DNA of 64,000 bases from Pseudomonadota bacterium (GCA_018261615.1 JAGTSE010000006.1:62001-126000); one strand, 5' to 3'. Positions 42,798 through 52,397 are shown, numbered from the stretch's first letter. Program-made: numbers and translations. Notes: a model not told the origin generated them from the letters alone.

Positions 42798-43307
42798 CTA
42801 GCTATACCCCGCTCCACATGCAACGTACTTAATACGGTAATTTTCTTGTCCCACCTCTGGCACACTGCCAAAATCCACCTGTAGCAACTGCCAGCGGCTT
42901 ACGTCCCACGCGCAAAGTTGTCCTTCCTGTGGTAGGGCCGAAAGAACACTGTGCGCGACAATAGGTAGCCTTCTCATCGACAACCAGGCGGCAGTGCGTA
43001 CCTCATCAATATCGGGCAGACGCAGCGCCAGCCAGGTATCAATCTGCGGCCATCCGAAATCCTGTTCCAGCTTTTTAAAGCCGGGGCTCTGTAAAAAATT
43101 CGCCATCGCTTCAGCATTTTTCCAGAGATAAAGCGGTGCATAGCGGTTCTCATTGCAATACGTGTCATTTTTACGGGAGACGAGATATGCCTTAAAAAGC
43201 AGGCCCGGGTAGCCATCCAGCTTCGCGCCATTTTCCTGAATACGTGTATCAATCACTGCCATGTCGTAGTCAGCAGGTAGGGTAAAGCGGTATTGCATTA
43301 CAATCAC
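42798..43307 (-). CDS. DUF4865 family protein
   Basis: 169 residues, recognised by the family start V/M-I-V-M-QYRFTLPADYDM and GYPGLLFKAYL, which resembles a stress-responsive dimeric ferredoxin-like barrel. GTG at 43307 overlaps the stop of the preceding tautomerase gene (GTGA), so it is translationally coupled. Function unknown; its partners suggest small-molecule or antibiotic-precursor turnover. Last gene of a three-gene operon. Confidence 0.75.
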   Translation of the reverse strand: MIVMQYRFTLPADYDMAVIDTRIQENGAKLDGYPGLLFKAYLVSRKNDTYCNENRYAPLYLWKNAEAMANFLQSPGFKKLEQDFGWPQIDTWLALRLPDIDEVRTAAWLSMRRLPIVAHSVLSALPQEGQLCAWDVSRWQLLQVDFGSVPEVGQENYRIKYVACGAGYS

Positions 43308-43693
43308 ACTATGTCCTCCGAAGCCATCCGACCCTGGCTGAAGCTCCACTCGTCGGCGGTATTGAACTGGATCATTACCATCACATCATCCGGGCAAATA
43401 TCCAGTTTGCTATGCAGACGTTGGCTCAGTATGCGACAGAGATTTTGCTTCTGCTCGTTCGTGCGAGGTTTGCCCGCCAGTATATGAAACTGAATGAAGT
43501 TATCGCTGCGCCCGCCGCTTTTATAAAAACGGTCAAACACACGCTGGCCGGCAGGGACCTCATCAAAAACCTGAAAGAGATCACCTGGCGGGACAGCAAA
43601 TTCCTCCTCCAGACTTTGTTGCAGGATGGTGGAAATCTGGGCGATCTGGGTATCGCTGTATCCCTGGCGTAGAGTTATGCGGGTGAACGGCAT
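43304..43693 (-). CDS. Tautomerase-family protein
   Basis: 129 residues starting MPFTRITLRQGYSD. The Pro that would become the N-terminal catalytic residue is present, as in 4-oxalocrotonate tautomerase and MIF-like proteins, followed by QISTILQQSLEEEFAVP and QFHILAGKPRTNEQK. The start at 43693 has an AAGGGGA site; a longer open frame would bury the Pro and is rejected. Middle gene of the operon. Confidence 0.8.
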   Translation of the reverse strand: MPFTRITLRQGYSDTQIAQISTILQQSLEEEFAVPPGDLFQVFDEVPAGQRVFDRFYKSGGRSDNFIQFHILAGKPRTNEQKQNLCRILSQRLHSKLDICPDDVMVMIQFNTADEWSFSQGRMASEDIV

Positions 43694-43697
43694 CTGC

Positions 43698-44000
43698 TTA
43701 ATCCCCTTCCAGACAACCGAGTGCGGACACTGCTGCAGGCCAGCCAGCATAGAACGCCAGATGGGTGAAGACTTCGGTTATCTCTTTGCGGCTCAGACCA
43801 TTTTGCTGCGCGAAGTTAATATGCCATGTAAGTTGCTGCTCACGCCCCAGCGCTGTGAGTGCACCCAGTGTAACAAGACTGCGTTCGCGCGGAGAGAGTT
43901 CCTCACGCTTCCAGATATCATTGAACAGTACTTCATTACTCAGTTCGGCCAGCTTCGGCGCAATGCTGCCCAGTGTTACGCGATCAAGGATTTTCGCCAT
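43698..44000 (-). CDS. Carboxymuconolactone decarboxylase-family protein
   Basis: 100 residues with the all-helical CMD/AhpD-like fold (LSPRERSLVTLGALTALGRE, TEVFTHLAFYAGWPAAVSAL). The redox Cys pair of AhpD is absent, which favours the gamma-carboxymuconolactone decarboxylase-like subgroup. First gene of the operon that continues with the tautomerase and DUF4865; divergent from a LysR regulator across 103 bases. Confidence 0.8.
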   Translation of the reverse strand: MAKILDRVTLGSIAPKLAELSNEVLFNDIWKREELSPRERSLVTLGALTALGREQQLTWHINFAQQNGLSRKEITEVFTHLAFYAGWPAAVSALGCLEGD

Positions 44001-44103
44001 GGTATTTTCTTCTCCGTGTTAACAGTTAAATTATTCTGCTACGATACTTTCATCCTGAAAATCAAATTATTCACGATCAACAATCCCATATTACAGGATG
44101 ATA

Positions 44104-44982
44104 ATGGACAAACTTCCCCTGACTCTCGACCTTGACGCGCTACGCGGTTTTGTGACTGGTATTGAATGCGGCAGTTTTACACATGCAGCGACCCGCTTGT
44201 GCCGCTCGACCTCGGCATTGAGCGCGCAGCTTAAAAAGCTGGAACGACAATGCGAGGCCGAACTGGTAGTAAAAAAGGGGCGACATCTGACGCTGACCCG
44301 TAACGGCGAGATACTAATGAGCTATGCCCATCGACTGCTCGCTCTGAATGATGAGGCGCAGCGGGCGCTGAAGGGTGAGCTTTTACAGGGAGAAATCCGC
44401 TTTGGCATGCCGGAAGATTTTGGCGAGTCTCTGATGCCGGGTATTTTGGGCAAATTCAGGAGCCAGCATCCGGGGCTGCGCATCATCGCCCGGGTAGATC
44501 GCAACCAGGCGCTGCTCACGGCGCTTGATAACAACATGCTTGATATGGCCCTCCTGTGGCAGCAGGAAAATAAACCAGGCGAGGGAAAACTTATCAGGCA
44601 GTGTCAGCTGGAGTGGATACAGCATCAGGATTTAGATATCAGCACTCTGCTGACGCAGGGTGAGCCGTTGCCTCTGGTGATGTTTGAAAACCCGTGCATA
44701 ATGCGGTCACAGGCCATCACTTGCCTGAATCGGGCTGGCATTGTCTGGAAGGTGGTATTTGTCAGCCAGAGTCTGAGCGGTATCTGGGCTGCGGTACAGG
44801 CCGGGCTTGGCATCACTTTACGCACACGAGTGGGAATGCCCGACAGCCTGCGTGTGGTGGGGAGCATCCTGCCGTCTCCGGGGAGTCTTGGAATTATGCT
44901 AGAGCAGAGAAATACAACGGATGAAGGTGCGCGGGTAATGCTGGGTCAACTGATAGAAGAAGCGATATTGGGTGTGAAATAA
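44104..44982 (+). CDS. LysR-family regulator of the CMD/tautomerase operon
   Basis: 292 residues: a LysR helix-turn-helix (about 8-66, LRGFVTGIECGSFTHAATRL and STSALSAQLKKLE) and a substrate-binding-fold effector domain (about 90-290). The divergent arrangement with the CMD operon is the classical LysR layout, so activation of that operon is inferred. Of two nearby ATGs (44098, 44104) the second has the better spacing from ACAGGA. Confidence 0.85.
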   Translation: MDKLPLTLDLDALRGFVTGIECGSFTHAATRLCRSTSALSAQLKKLERQCEAELVVKKGRHLTLTRNGEILMSYAHRLLALNDEAQRALKGELLQGEIRFGMPEDFGESLMPGILGKFRSQHPGLRIIARVDRNQALLTALDNNMLDMALLWQQENKPGEGKLIRQCQLEWIQHQDLDISTLLTQGEPLPLVMFENPCIMRSQAITCLNRAGIVWKVVFVSQSLSGIWAAVQAGLGITLRTRVGMPDSLRVVGSILPSPGSLGIMLEQRNTTDEGARVMLGQLIEEAILGVK

Positions 44983-45335
44983 GTTGTTTTTGGCATACTC
45001 AGAGTCTGTATATACCCTCATTTTTGCGATATCAATACTATCGTAGGTTTCGGCAAGTACAGGTTTGCCGCCCTGTGTTATCGGGATGGAAGCATGCTCC
45101 GGGGCGCATTACTGGATTACTTAACATTGGTTAAATGCCATTCCCCGACTCCTCGCTGGACACCAAATGTTAGCGCCTTACTACGCGCTAAAAGGTTATC
45201 GGCAGGGAACGCGCGGATTTCAGGTATTAACTGTTCTTATAAGTGCAAAACGTGATATGGATGCGCCCCAATGACAAATTTTTGTCGGGTCACATCCATG
45301 ATTTAGGTTAACTAATTGTATTTAAGAGAAATGGC
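44983..45335. other. Intergenic region, nothing recognised
   Basis: 353 bases between the LysR gene and mcbR. Short frames on both strands give no family I can name, and none has a start with a ribosome site. It may hold gene debris and the 3' ends of the flanking transcripts. Confidence 0.4.
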
Positions 45336-45992
45336 TCAGCGATAAAATTGCTTATGAAGAATGTTTGCGCCCTCATCGATGGCGCGCCATATTCCGCGTT
45401 CGCTGGCAAAAGCATCACCTTCTTCAAGTGCGGCTAATAAGTCTGAATAATCGTGGCTGCGTGTTAAATCATCCGAGTGTGGATAAAGATAATTAAAACA
45501 TGGGCCAATGCGTACCCATAATTGCTCAATCAGGGCTGTCAATGTCGGCATACCCGACTGCTGGTAAATCGAAAAACGAAAAATCCGATTTGCCTGCAAC
45601 ATCTGCTCGGTTTGACCACTTTTTAGTGTTTCGTGGAAAGCCGCAGCCAGCGTACGCAACTCTCTGCTCCTCTCCGGGGTCATACTTTGACTGGCGGCAC
45701 GGGCAGCCATCCCTTCAAGGCTTTTGCGTATCTGGTTGATTTCGCAATAGCGTTCGAGGCCGACCTCCGGCACTAAAAATGCCTGCGCCGGTGTGGCATG
45801 TAGTGCGCCTGCGGAGACTAATCGCAAAAGCGCTTCCCGTACCGGAGTAATGCTGGTACCCAACTGATCTGCTATTTCTTTCGTGATAAGCCGTGCGCCA
45901 GGTTTTAGCGCACCGATAATAAGCGCATTCTTCAGACTCGACTCTACCTGCATAGTGAGGCTGGTTCGTTGCGCTTTTTCCAAATCAAGCAT
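45336..45992 (-). CDS. mcbR: McbR (YncC), GntR/FadR-type regulator
   Basis: 218 residues, similar to E. coli McbR over its length (SLTMQVESSLKNALIIGALKPGARLITK, TSITPVREALLRLVS, LIEQLWVRIGP). Winged helix N-terminus, FCD domain C-terminus. In E. coli McbR represses mcbA and influences biofilm formation. It lies next to curA as in E. coli. The 250-base gap to curA is AT-rich with TATA-like runs and holds its promoter. Confidence 0.85.
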   Translation of the reverse strand: MLDLEKAQRTSLTMQVESSLKNALIIGALKPGARLITKEIADQLGTSITPVREALLRLVSAGALHATPAQAFLVPEVGLERYCEINQIRKSLEGMAARAASQSMTPERSRELRTLAAAFHETLKSGQTEQMLQANRIFRFSIYQQSGMPTLTALIEQLWVRIGPCFNYLYPHSDDLTRSHDYSDLLAALEEGDAFASERGIWRAIDEGANILHKQFYR

Positions 45993-46209
45993 GTTTGCGT
46001 CCTGTATAATTTCTTATTTATTTTCAGCCTGGTAGCGTGTCCGTAATGATATAAAATATATTATATAAACATGCCTGGTATTGGATTGTCGCTTAAAAGA
46101 TGTAGCTAATAATTAGTTATTATGCACAACTACCAGGAACCGACTTCACAAGGTTATCAGTTCCTTATGCTTGTCTAATTAAAGACGTTTTTTCGGATTT
46201 TGCACAATT

Positions 46210-46238
46210 CTGATGGCGGTTTTTTTCGCCGCCATCAG
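46210..46238 (-). terminator. Hairpin at the 3' end of curA
   Basis: CTGATGGCGG/CCGCCATCAG stem around a T/A-rich loop, four bases after the curA stop. No clear T-run follows on the curA strand, so it may be a stabilising hairpin. Confidence 0.5.
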
Positions 46239-46242
46239 TTGC

Positions 46243-47280
46243 TTAGTGTGATGGCCCAACTTGCACGACGACTTTGCCAAAGTTTCGACCTTCCAGCATA
46301 CCGATAAACGTCTCCGGCGCTTGCTCAAGACCTTCTGTGAGTTGCTCACGGTAGTGAATCATTTCCTGTTTTACCCATTTCTCCATTTCTTGCTGAAATT
46401 CGTTAATTCGGTGACCGTAATCCTGTGAAACAATAAATCCCTGCAACCGAATTCGTTTTTTAAGCAGCGTTGCCATTAATAACGGGATACGATCAGGGCC
46501 GTCAGGAAGTTCAGTGGCGTTATAGCCGCTGACTAATCCGCAAAGCGGAATTCGTGCCTGAGTATTTAATAAGGGCAGCACGGCATCAAAGACTTTGCCG
46601 CCGACATTTTCGAAATAGATATCGATCCCTTGCGGGCAGGCTGTCGCCAGTTGTTTGGCAAAATCCTCCGCCTGATGGTCGAGACAGAGATCAAAACCGA
46701 GCACCTCCTCGGCATGGCGGCACTTCTCTTTGCCCCCGGCGACCCCGACAACGCGACAGCCCTTAATTTTACCGATCTGCCCGACCGTTGCGCCGACAGG
46801 GCCGGTTGCAGCAGCAACGACCAGCGTTTCCCCTGCTTTCGGCTGACCGATATCAAGCAGCCCCATGTAGGCGGTAAACCCCGGCATGCCGAGAATACCC
46901 AGCGACCACGAAGGATGCTGTGGATCTTTACCAAGGTTGATCACCTCGTCGCCGCTGGCGATGTCGTAATCCTGCCAGCCGCTGTAGGCCAGCACCCAAT
47001 CGCCTTCGGCAAAATCCGGATGCAGTGAACTGACCACGCGGCTGACCGTCGCGCCGCACATCACTTCGCCGATTTTTACCGGCGGCGAGTAGGATGGCGC
47101 ATCGCTCATACGACCGCGCATATAGGGATCTAACGAGAGGTAAACCGTTCGCAGTAACACCTGGCCTTCGCCGGGCGTCGCGATGTTATCCTCTTCAAGG
47201 CGGAAATTGTCGGTAACCGGGGCACCATGTGGGCGGGAAGCCAGCACCCAACGGCGATTGCGGTGAGAAGATTGGTTCAT
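46243..47280 (-). CDS. curA: NADPH-dependent curcumin/enone reductase CurA (YncB)
   Basis: 345 residues, the length of E. coli CurA. Medium-chain dehydrogenase of the leukotriene-B4 reductase group: RRWVLASRPHGAP at the N-terminus, SLDPYMRGRMSD, the NADPH loop AATGPVGATVGQIGK near 155-169, and DIYFENVGG. It reduces alpha,beta-unsaturated ketones. An XRE-cupin regulator lies immediately upstream on the same strand. Confidence 0.93.
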   Translation of the reverse strand: MNQSSHRNRRWVLASRPHGAPVTDNFRLEEDNIATPGEGQVLLRTVYLSLDPYMRGRMSDAPSYSPPVKIGEVMCGATVSRVVSSLHPDFAEGDWVLAYSGWQDYDIASGDEVINLGKDPQHPSWSLGILGMPGFTAYMGLLDIGQPKAGETLVVAAATGPVGATVGQIGKIKGCRVVGVAGGKEKCRHAEEVLGFDLCLDHQAEDFAKQLATACPQGIDIYFENVGGKVFDAVLPLLNTQARIPLCGLVSGYNATELPDGPDRIPLLMATLLKKRIRLQGFIVSQDYGHRINEFQQEMEKWVKQEMIHYREQLTEGLEQAPETFIGMLEGRNFGKVVVQVGPSH

Positions 47281-47347
47281 CGTGCTCTCCAGTGCGTGAA
47301 AGACTAACTACTGATACTAGTCGTTTCCTGCCAGCAGCGCGTTAACA

Positions 47348-47923
47348 TTACGTACCTGCGTGGTTGAGCCGCACCACCAGATAGCGGCAAGGCGCGCTGC
47401 TCTCGTTGATAAAACGGCAATCGTTTGGCGGCCCGAGTTCCAGGCAATCCCCGGCTTTCATTTCGTGCCGTGTATCGCCTTCGACAAATACCAACTCGCC
47501 TTCCTGCAACCAAATTAACTGCCGCGCCAGCGCGTAAGAAGAAGCGGGCATCGGAATATCGCTGCCGATTGGCAGATCGATTTGCACCAGATCGATAGGC
47601 AGATCACTGCGCGGCGAAACATGGCGGCGCAGGTAGTGGCTTTGCGGATCGCGCCATACCGGCTGATTGGCATAGCGCAGCAGTTTTCCTTCCTGCATTT
47701 CGGCGCGGGCAATTAATGTCGACATGCTGATGCTAAATGCGCCGGAAAGCCGTGCCAGCAGCGCCGCCGTTGGGCTGCTCTCGCCGCGCTCGATTTTGTG
47801 GATCATCGCCCGCGAAACACCCGCGCGTTCGGCCAGTTCGCTTAATGACCAACCGCGGGATTCACGTTCAACGCGAATTCGGGCACTGATCCGTTGATTT
47901 ATATTGTCTGAGATAGTATTCAT
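47348..47923 (-). CDS. XRE-cupin transcriptional regulator
   Basis: 191 residues: N-terminal XRE helix-turn-helix (about 12-66, GWSLSELAERAGVSRAMIHKIERGESSP) and C-terminal cupin domain (about 100-185) that probably binds a small effector. It is divergent from mnaT with 37 bases between, and upstream of curA by 67 bases, so it may control either. Different from E. coli YdcN. Confidence 0.85.
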   Translation of the reverse strand: MNTISDNINQRISARIRVERESRGWSLSELAERAGVSRAMIHKIERGESSPTAALLARLSGAFSISMSTLIARAEMQEGKLLRYANQPVWRDPQSHYLRRHVSPRSDLPIDLVQIDLPIGSDIPMPASSYALARQLIWLQEGELVFVEGDTRHEMKAGDCLELGPPNDCRFINESSAPCRYLVVRLNHAGT

Positions 47924-47960
47924 ATTGTAATACTATAGTGTACAAATCTGAGGTTCAACC

Positions 47961-48476
47961 ATGAATATTCGTTTTGCCGGGAAAGAAGATTGTGCCGCCA
48001 TTGCGGGGATCTACAACCATGCAGTGGTGAACACCGCCGCCATCTGGAACGACCAAACAGTCGATGTCGAGAACCGTATTGCCTGGTTTGAAGCGCGTGC
48101 CAGTCTGGGTTATCCGGTGCTGGTCAGTGAAGAAAATGGCGTGGTCACCGGCTACGCTTCGTTCGGTGACTGGCGCGCTTTCGATGGTTTTCGCCACACC
48201 GTTGAACACTCGGTATATGTTCACCCCGAACATCAGGGCAAAGGCCTCGGCCTGGCGCTAATGGAACGCCTGATTGAAGAGGCCAGACGTATTGGCAAAC
48301 ATGTGATGGTGGCGGGGATTGAGTCGCAAAACCACGGCTCTATTCATCTGCACAGTAAGCTTGGTTTTATCACGACCGGGGAAATGCCGCAGGTCGGCAC
48401 CAAGTTTGGCCGCTGGCTTGATTTAACCTTTATGCAGTTACAGCTCGATAACCGTACCGATCCGGATACTATCTAA
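47961..48476 (+). CDS. mnaT: L-amino acid N-acetyltransferase MnaT (YncA)
   Basis: 171 residues, GNAT fold, similar to E. coli MnaT (IAGIYNHAVVNTAAIWND, SFGDWRAFDGFRHTVEHSVYVHP, HQGKGLGLALMERL as the acetyl-CoA loop, QVGTKFGRWLDLTFMQL). It acetylates methionine sulfone/sulfoximine and related amino acids such as phosphinothricin, giving protection. GAGG site before 47961. The stop overlaps the ydcZ start by one base. Confidence 0.9.
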   Translation: MNIRFAGKEDCAAIAGIYNHAVVNTAAIWNDQTVDVENRIAWFEARASLGYPVLVSEENGVVTGYASFGDWRAFDGFRHTVEHSVYVHPEHQGKGLGLALMERLIEEARRIGKHVMVAGIESQNHGSIHLHSKLGFITTGEMPQVGTKFGRWLDLTFMQLQLDNRTDPDTI

Positions 48477-48925
48477 TGAACCAGTCGCTGACACTCACCT
48501 TTCTGATCGCTGCCGGGATTGGCCTGGTGGTGCAAAACACGCTGATGGTGCGCATTACCCAGTCGGCCTCGACGATCCTTATCGCCATGTTGCTCAACTC
48601 GCTGGTGGGTATTGTGCTGTTTGTCTCGATATTGCTGATCAAGCACGGAATGAGTGGGTTTCAGGAACTGTACGCCAGCGTGAAGTGGTGGACATTAATT
48701 CCCGGTCTGCTGGGTTCGTTTTTTGTCTTTGCCAGCATCAGCGGTTATCAGTACGTTGGCGCGGCAACGACAATTGCGGTTCTGGTGGCAAGCCAGCTGA
48801 TTGGTGGGCTGGTGATGGATGTGGTGAGGAGTCACGGGATCGCGCTGCGAGCGCTGATTAGCCCGGTGTGCGGCGCGGTACTGCTGGTAATTGGCGCCTG
48901 GCTGGTGGCCAGACGCCAGTTCTGA
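48476..48925 (+). CDS. ydcZ: YdcZ, DMT-superfamily inner-membrane protein
   Basis: 149 residues with five hydrophobic segments, the DUF606/YdcZ family of half-size drug/metabolite transporters. The TAATG overlap with mnaT implies one transcript. It may export an acetylated product, but there is no direct evidence. Order mnaT-ydcZ-ydcY matches E. coli. Confidence 0.88.
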   Translation: MNQSLTLTFLIAAGIGLVVQNTLMVRITQSASTILIAMLLNSLVGIVLFVSILLIKHGMSGFQELYASVKWWTLIPGLLGSFFVFASISGYQYVGAATTIAVLVASQLIGGLVMDVVRSHGIALRALISPVCGAVLLVIGAWLVARRQF

Positions 48926-49159
48926 TTACAGGATTGAGCCACCTTTGGTGAGTTGGTCACGGCGCGCTTCCATATCTTCTTTATGCTGGCGGCCGTGATG
49001 CGCAATCGCCGTTCGCAAGCGCTGCTGCTGGGCGTAGCGCTCTTCCCGGCTTAGTGCGGCGTCATCACTGAGTTCAACCAGTAGTTCGTTCATCCCGCTA
49101 ATAACGCTCTGTTCAATGGCCGCGTCAACGCGAGCGACAACCTCATCCAGATGTGACAT
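48926..49159 (-). CDS. ydcY: YdcY, DUF2526 family small protein
   Basis: 77 residues after the ATG at 49159, which matches the E. coli start MSHLDEV and has AAGGAG. Charged, helical, cytosolic; function unknown. It shares its stop position with the convergent ydcZ stop (adjacent bases). An upstream in-frame GTG is not preferred. Confidence 0.92.
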   Translation of the reverse strand: MSHLDEVVARVDAAIEQSVISGMNELLVELSDDAALSREERYAQQQRLRTAIAHHGRQHKEDMEARRDQLTKGGSIL

Positions 49160-49169
49160 ATCCACTCCT

Positions 49170-50768
49170 TTAATTCAATTTCGCTTTCGAGAAATCACTA
49201 CCCATCAGGCTAACCTGGTAACCGGTCACATTGCTGCGTGTGGCGTAGAAGGTTTTGCCGTTCGCCAGCGCAATCCACGGCGCCTGCTGGTAGAAGATAT
49301 CCTGAGCCTGGCCGTACAGTTTAGCGCGCGCTGCTGGATCGCTGACCACTTTGGCTTTCTGCACCAGCGCATCATAGCCTTTATCGCACCAGCGTGCGGC
49401 GTTGGCGCCTGTTTTGATGCTGTTGCAGCCCAGCAGCGTATCAGCGAAGTTATCCGGGTCGCCATTATCCGACATCCAACCGAACAGTGCAGTGTCGTGC
49501 TCGCCTTTACGCATTCCGGCCAGATACTCGCCCCACTCGAAAGAGACAATCTTCGCTTTCACGCCCACTTTCGCCCAGTCGCTCTGGATCATCTCGGCGA
49601 TACGGCGTGAGTTCGGGTTATACGGACGTTGTACCGGCATTGACCACAGCGTGGTTTCAAAACCTTTCTCCAGACCCGCCTGTTTCAACAGTGCTTTGGC
49701 TTTTTGTGGATCGTAGCTGTAGTCTGGCAGATCTTTGTTATATCCCAGCATATTTGGCGGCAGTGGAGATTTCGCCACGCTGCCGGAGCCGAGGAACACG
49801 GCGTTAACGATCGCCTGCTTATCGGTGGCGTAGTTCAGCGCCTGACGCACCAGGACGTTATCAAACGGTTTTTTCTCGGTGTTAAACGCCAAATAACCGA
49901 CGTTCAGCGCATCAATGGTATGCAGCGTCAAATCTTTATTCTTTTTGATCTGTTCGAACTGCACCGGTGACGGCGCCGGAATGATCTGGCATTCGTTGGT
50001 TTGTAGCTTCGCCAGGCGCGTCTGCACGTCCGGGGTGATAGAGAAAATCAGGTGTTTGGTCGGTACCGGGCCTTCCCAGTAGTTCGGGTTGGCAAGATAG
50101 CGAATTTGTGCATCAGTTTTATATTGCTGCAACACATAGGGGCCGGTACCGATTGGCCAGTTGTCGACGTTTTCCGGCGTGCCTTTTTTCAGCATTTCAT
50201 CGGCGTATTCCGCTGAGAGTATAGAGGCGAAATCCATTCCCCAATCAGCAAGAAATGCGGCGTTCGGTTCATTCAGCACAAACTGGACATGGTAATCGTC
50301 TACCTTCTTCACCCCTTTGATCAGCTTATCAAGGCCAACATCGGTGAAATACTCGTAATTTCCCTGCGAAACATTGTGATACGGGTGTTTCGCGTCCATC
50401 TGTCGCATGACGGAGAAAATCACGTCATCGGCGTTGAAATCGCGCGTCGGTTTAAAATATTTATTGCTGTTGAATTTAACCCCCGGACGCAGCGTAAACG
50501 TCCAGGTTTTTCCATCTTCCGACACTTTCCACTCCGTCGCCAGAGACGGAATCGGGGTATTTTTCACCGGATCGAAGGTGACCAGGCGGTTATAAAGCAC
50601 CTGAGAGCTGGCAACAAAGGTAGGCCCGGAACTGGCAATTTGCGGGTTAAAAGATTCAGGCGACGCTTCGGAGCAGTAAACGATGGTGTCGTTAGACGCT
50701 GCCCATGCAGCACTTGCCGGTAACAGTGTGCTCAGCGCGAGAGCGAGCAGCGTTTTCCCTGTAGACAT
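49170..50768 (-). CDS. Dipeptide/oligopeptide ABC transporter binding protein (DppA-like)
   Basis: 532 residues with a Sec signal (hydrophobic 6-20, AAWA end). It matches the DppA/SBP_bac_5 class: NTIVYCSEASPESFNP-like start, RPGVKFNSNKYFKPTRDFNADDV, GYLAFNTEKKPFDNVLVRQALNYA. No permease or ATPase genes are adjacent, so it presumably feeds a shared Dpp-type complex elsewhere. It is separated from ydcY by 10 bases and probably co-transcribed with it. Confidence 0.88.
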   Translation of the reverse strand: MSTGKTLLALALSTLLPASAAWAASNDTIVYCSEASPESFNPQIASSGPTFVASSQVLYNRLVTFDPVKNTPIPSLATEWKVSEDGKTWTFTLRPGVKFNSNKYFKPTRDFNADDVIFSVMRQMDAKHPYHNVSQGNYEYFTDVGLDKLIKGVKKVDDYHVQFVLNEPNAAFLADWGMDFASILSAEYADEMLKKGTPENVDNWPIGTGPYVLQQYKTDAQIRYLANPNYWEGPVPTKHLIFSITPDVQTRLAKLQTNECQIIPAPSPVQFEQIKKNKDLTLHTIDALNVGYLAFNTEKKPFDNVLVRQALNYATDKQAIVNAVFLGSGSVAKSPLPPNMLGYNKDLPDYSYDPQKAKALLKQAGLEKGFETTLWSMPVQRPYNPNSRRIAEMIQSDWAKVGVKAKIVSFEWGEYLAGMRKGEHDTALFGWMSDNGDPDNFADTLLGCNSIKTGANAARWCDKGYDALVQKAKVVSDPAARAKLYGQAQDIFYQQAPWIALANGKTFYATRSNVTGYQVSLMGSDFSKAKLN

Positions 50769-51046
50769 TATCAAGACCTTCTTATTTATATGGAGTAGTC
50801 ATCTCAGCACAGCGCTGGTGAGCTGGCAAATAATGATTCTCTATCAGGTTATGCTAAAGCGGTTGATTTCGCTGAAATATCAATCATCATTACGATTAAA
50901 ATTTATCTTAAATAATTATCGCGCCGTCAAGTCTGATTGATGTTATCTATGCATCGAGAATTCAATGGTTTTGCGGTCTCCTCTTCCTTTTACTGACGAC
51001 AAGTTTGCGTATAGTAGACGCGTAAAGAAGCCTATGGGATGAAAAC

Positions 51047-52393
51047 GTGGCAAAAACTCTCTTACGCAGCGGCGATCTGGATGATTTCCAGGCCGTGGGC
51101 GGCGGCGGTCAGGCCGTATTTGATTCGGCGTTACAAATTCGTGAAGCACTGCGTCTGCGCAAACAGCAAGCGCTGGTTGACTGTCTGGCAATACCCCAGG
51201 TCAATGATGAAGGCGATCGTGTCGACTGGTACTCACCCGTCGATGGTCGTCCAGTTTCGTGGAAAGCCGCTGATGAAGAGGTGCGAAGCCGCGCCCGCGA
51301 GTACCTCGAAAAGACCCTCGACAGCGCTTATGCGCTGAGCCGCAAATGCTTGCAATCGCAGAAAACAGCACAGCAGTTGTTTGGTTCGCTGTTGGAAAAA
51401 GCGCTGCAATTTCCCGGTGAAAACCACGTTTTCCTCGTCGATGGCAAGCCGGTGATCACCTTCTGGGGATTCGTCAACCTCAATGAAAGCGCGCGTGAAA
51501 ATGTGCTTGATTGTCTGCGCGAACCGGAACCGGAAGTACCGGAAATCACCATGCTACCGGAACCGGAGCCAGAAGAAGCCCCTGCCGTTGAAGTCATATT
51601 CAGCCAGGCGGATGCGCCGCTATTAAGCCCGCCGCCAGAAATCAAATTACAGCCTGAACCGGTTGAAGAGCCGCCGGTGCAAGCCGCGATAACACCAGAA
51701 CCCGCACCGGTTGCCGCTACGCCTGCGAAAAAACGTCGTCGCTACGGTCTGTGGGCGCTGCCGGTTGCTGTCGCGGTTGCGGCGGCTATTGCCACCCCGC
51801 TGCTCCTGAAGCAACAAGAGGTTCCGGCTCCCGCGCCGGTGGTCGCAAAAACCGAACCTGTCGAGATTGCCCCCCCCGCCATGCAGGCCGCACCAATTCC
51901 TGCACTGACGACGAAGCTGCCGCTGCACCAGGCGGAAGTCTCTGCCCCCGTAGAAACCGTAGTCGAGAAACCCACAGGAAAAGAGTCCGTGGTGATTTCC
52001 GCCATTCCGAAAGGCGCGCTGGTAATGGATGCTGTCGAGGTGAAAATCGGTTCAACCAAATTCCTTAACGGTAGCTGGCGCGTTGATCTGGATGTTAAAG
52101 ATCCCGTGACCGGCAAAGCGCCAGTGGTACGTTACCAAATCCAGAACAATAAAGGTTCAGCGCGCATTGTTCACGGTAAGAACATTACCTGTCGCGCAGA
52201 GATCTTCTCTGGTCTGCACGGAACCGGCGAACTGTTGGTTAAAAGTCGCGGTAACGCACGGTGCAGTGACGGTACCCGCTACCCGATGCCGGACATTTCC
52301 TGTAAAGCAGGCAGCAATGACGTAGCCGAGTGCAGCGCACGTTTTGACGCCAAAACCACCGTTCCGGTGACGTTCAGAAAAACAGGTGACTGA
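51047..52393 (+). CDS. srfA: SrfA, membrane-anchored component of the SrfABC system
   Basis: 448 residues, recognised as Salmonella-type SrfA by position and the N-terminus MAKTLLRSGDLDDFQAVGGG (GTG start at 51047). N-terminal domain about 1-150, a proline/glutamate-rich linker (150-225), a single membrane helix about 232-250 (LWALPVAVAVAAAIATPLLL) and a C-terminal soluble, probably periplasmic domain with four Cys. Srf was named for SsrB-regulated factors of Salmonella; the biochemical role is unclear. First gene of a three-gene operon. Confidence 0.88.
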   Translation: MAKTLLRSGDLDDFQAVGGGGQAVFDSALQIREALRLRKQQALVDCLAIPQVNDEGDRVDWYSPVDGRPVSWKAADEEVRSRAREYLEKTLDSAYALSRKCLQSQKTAQQLFGSLLEKALQFPGENHVFLVDGKPVITFWGFVNLNESARENVLDCLREPEPEVPEITMLPEPEPEEAPAVEVIFSQADAPLLSPPPEIKLQPEPVEEPPVQAAITPEPAPVAATPAKKRRRYGLWALPVAVAVAAAIATPLLLKQQEVPAPAPVVAKTEPVEIAPPAMQAAPIPALTTKLPLHQAEVSAPVETVVEKPTGKESVVISAIPKGALVMDAVEVKIGSTKFLNGSWRVDLDVKDPVTGKAPVVRYQIQNNKGSARIVHGKNITCRAEIFSGLHGTGELLVKSRGNARCSDGTRYPMPDISCKAGSNDVAECSARFDAKTTVPVTFRKTGD

Positions 52394-52397
52394 GTTT

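Noticed and set aside
43694..43750. N-terminal extension of the tautomerase
   Set aside because: Would bury the catalytic Pro that must follow the initiator Met.
51039..51338. 99-codon frame starting at an ATG eight bases before srfA
   Set aside because: Out of frame with srfA, whose N-terminus and GTG start are recognisable; a shadow.
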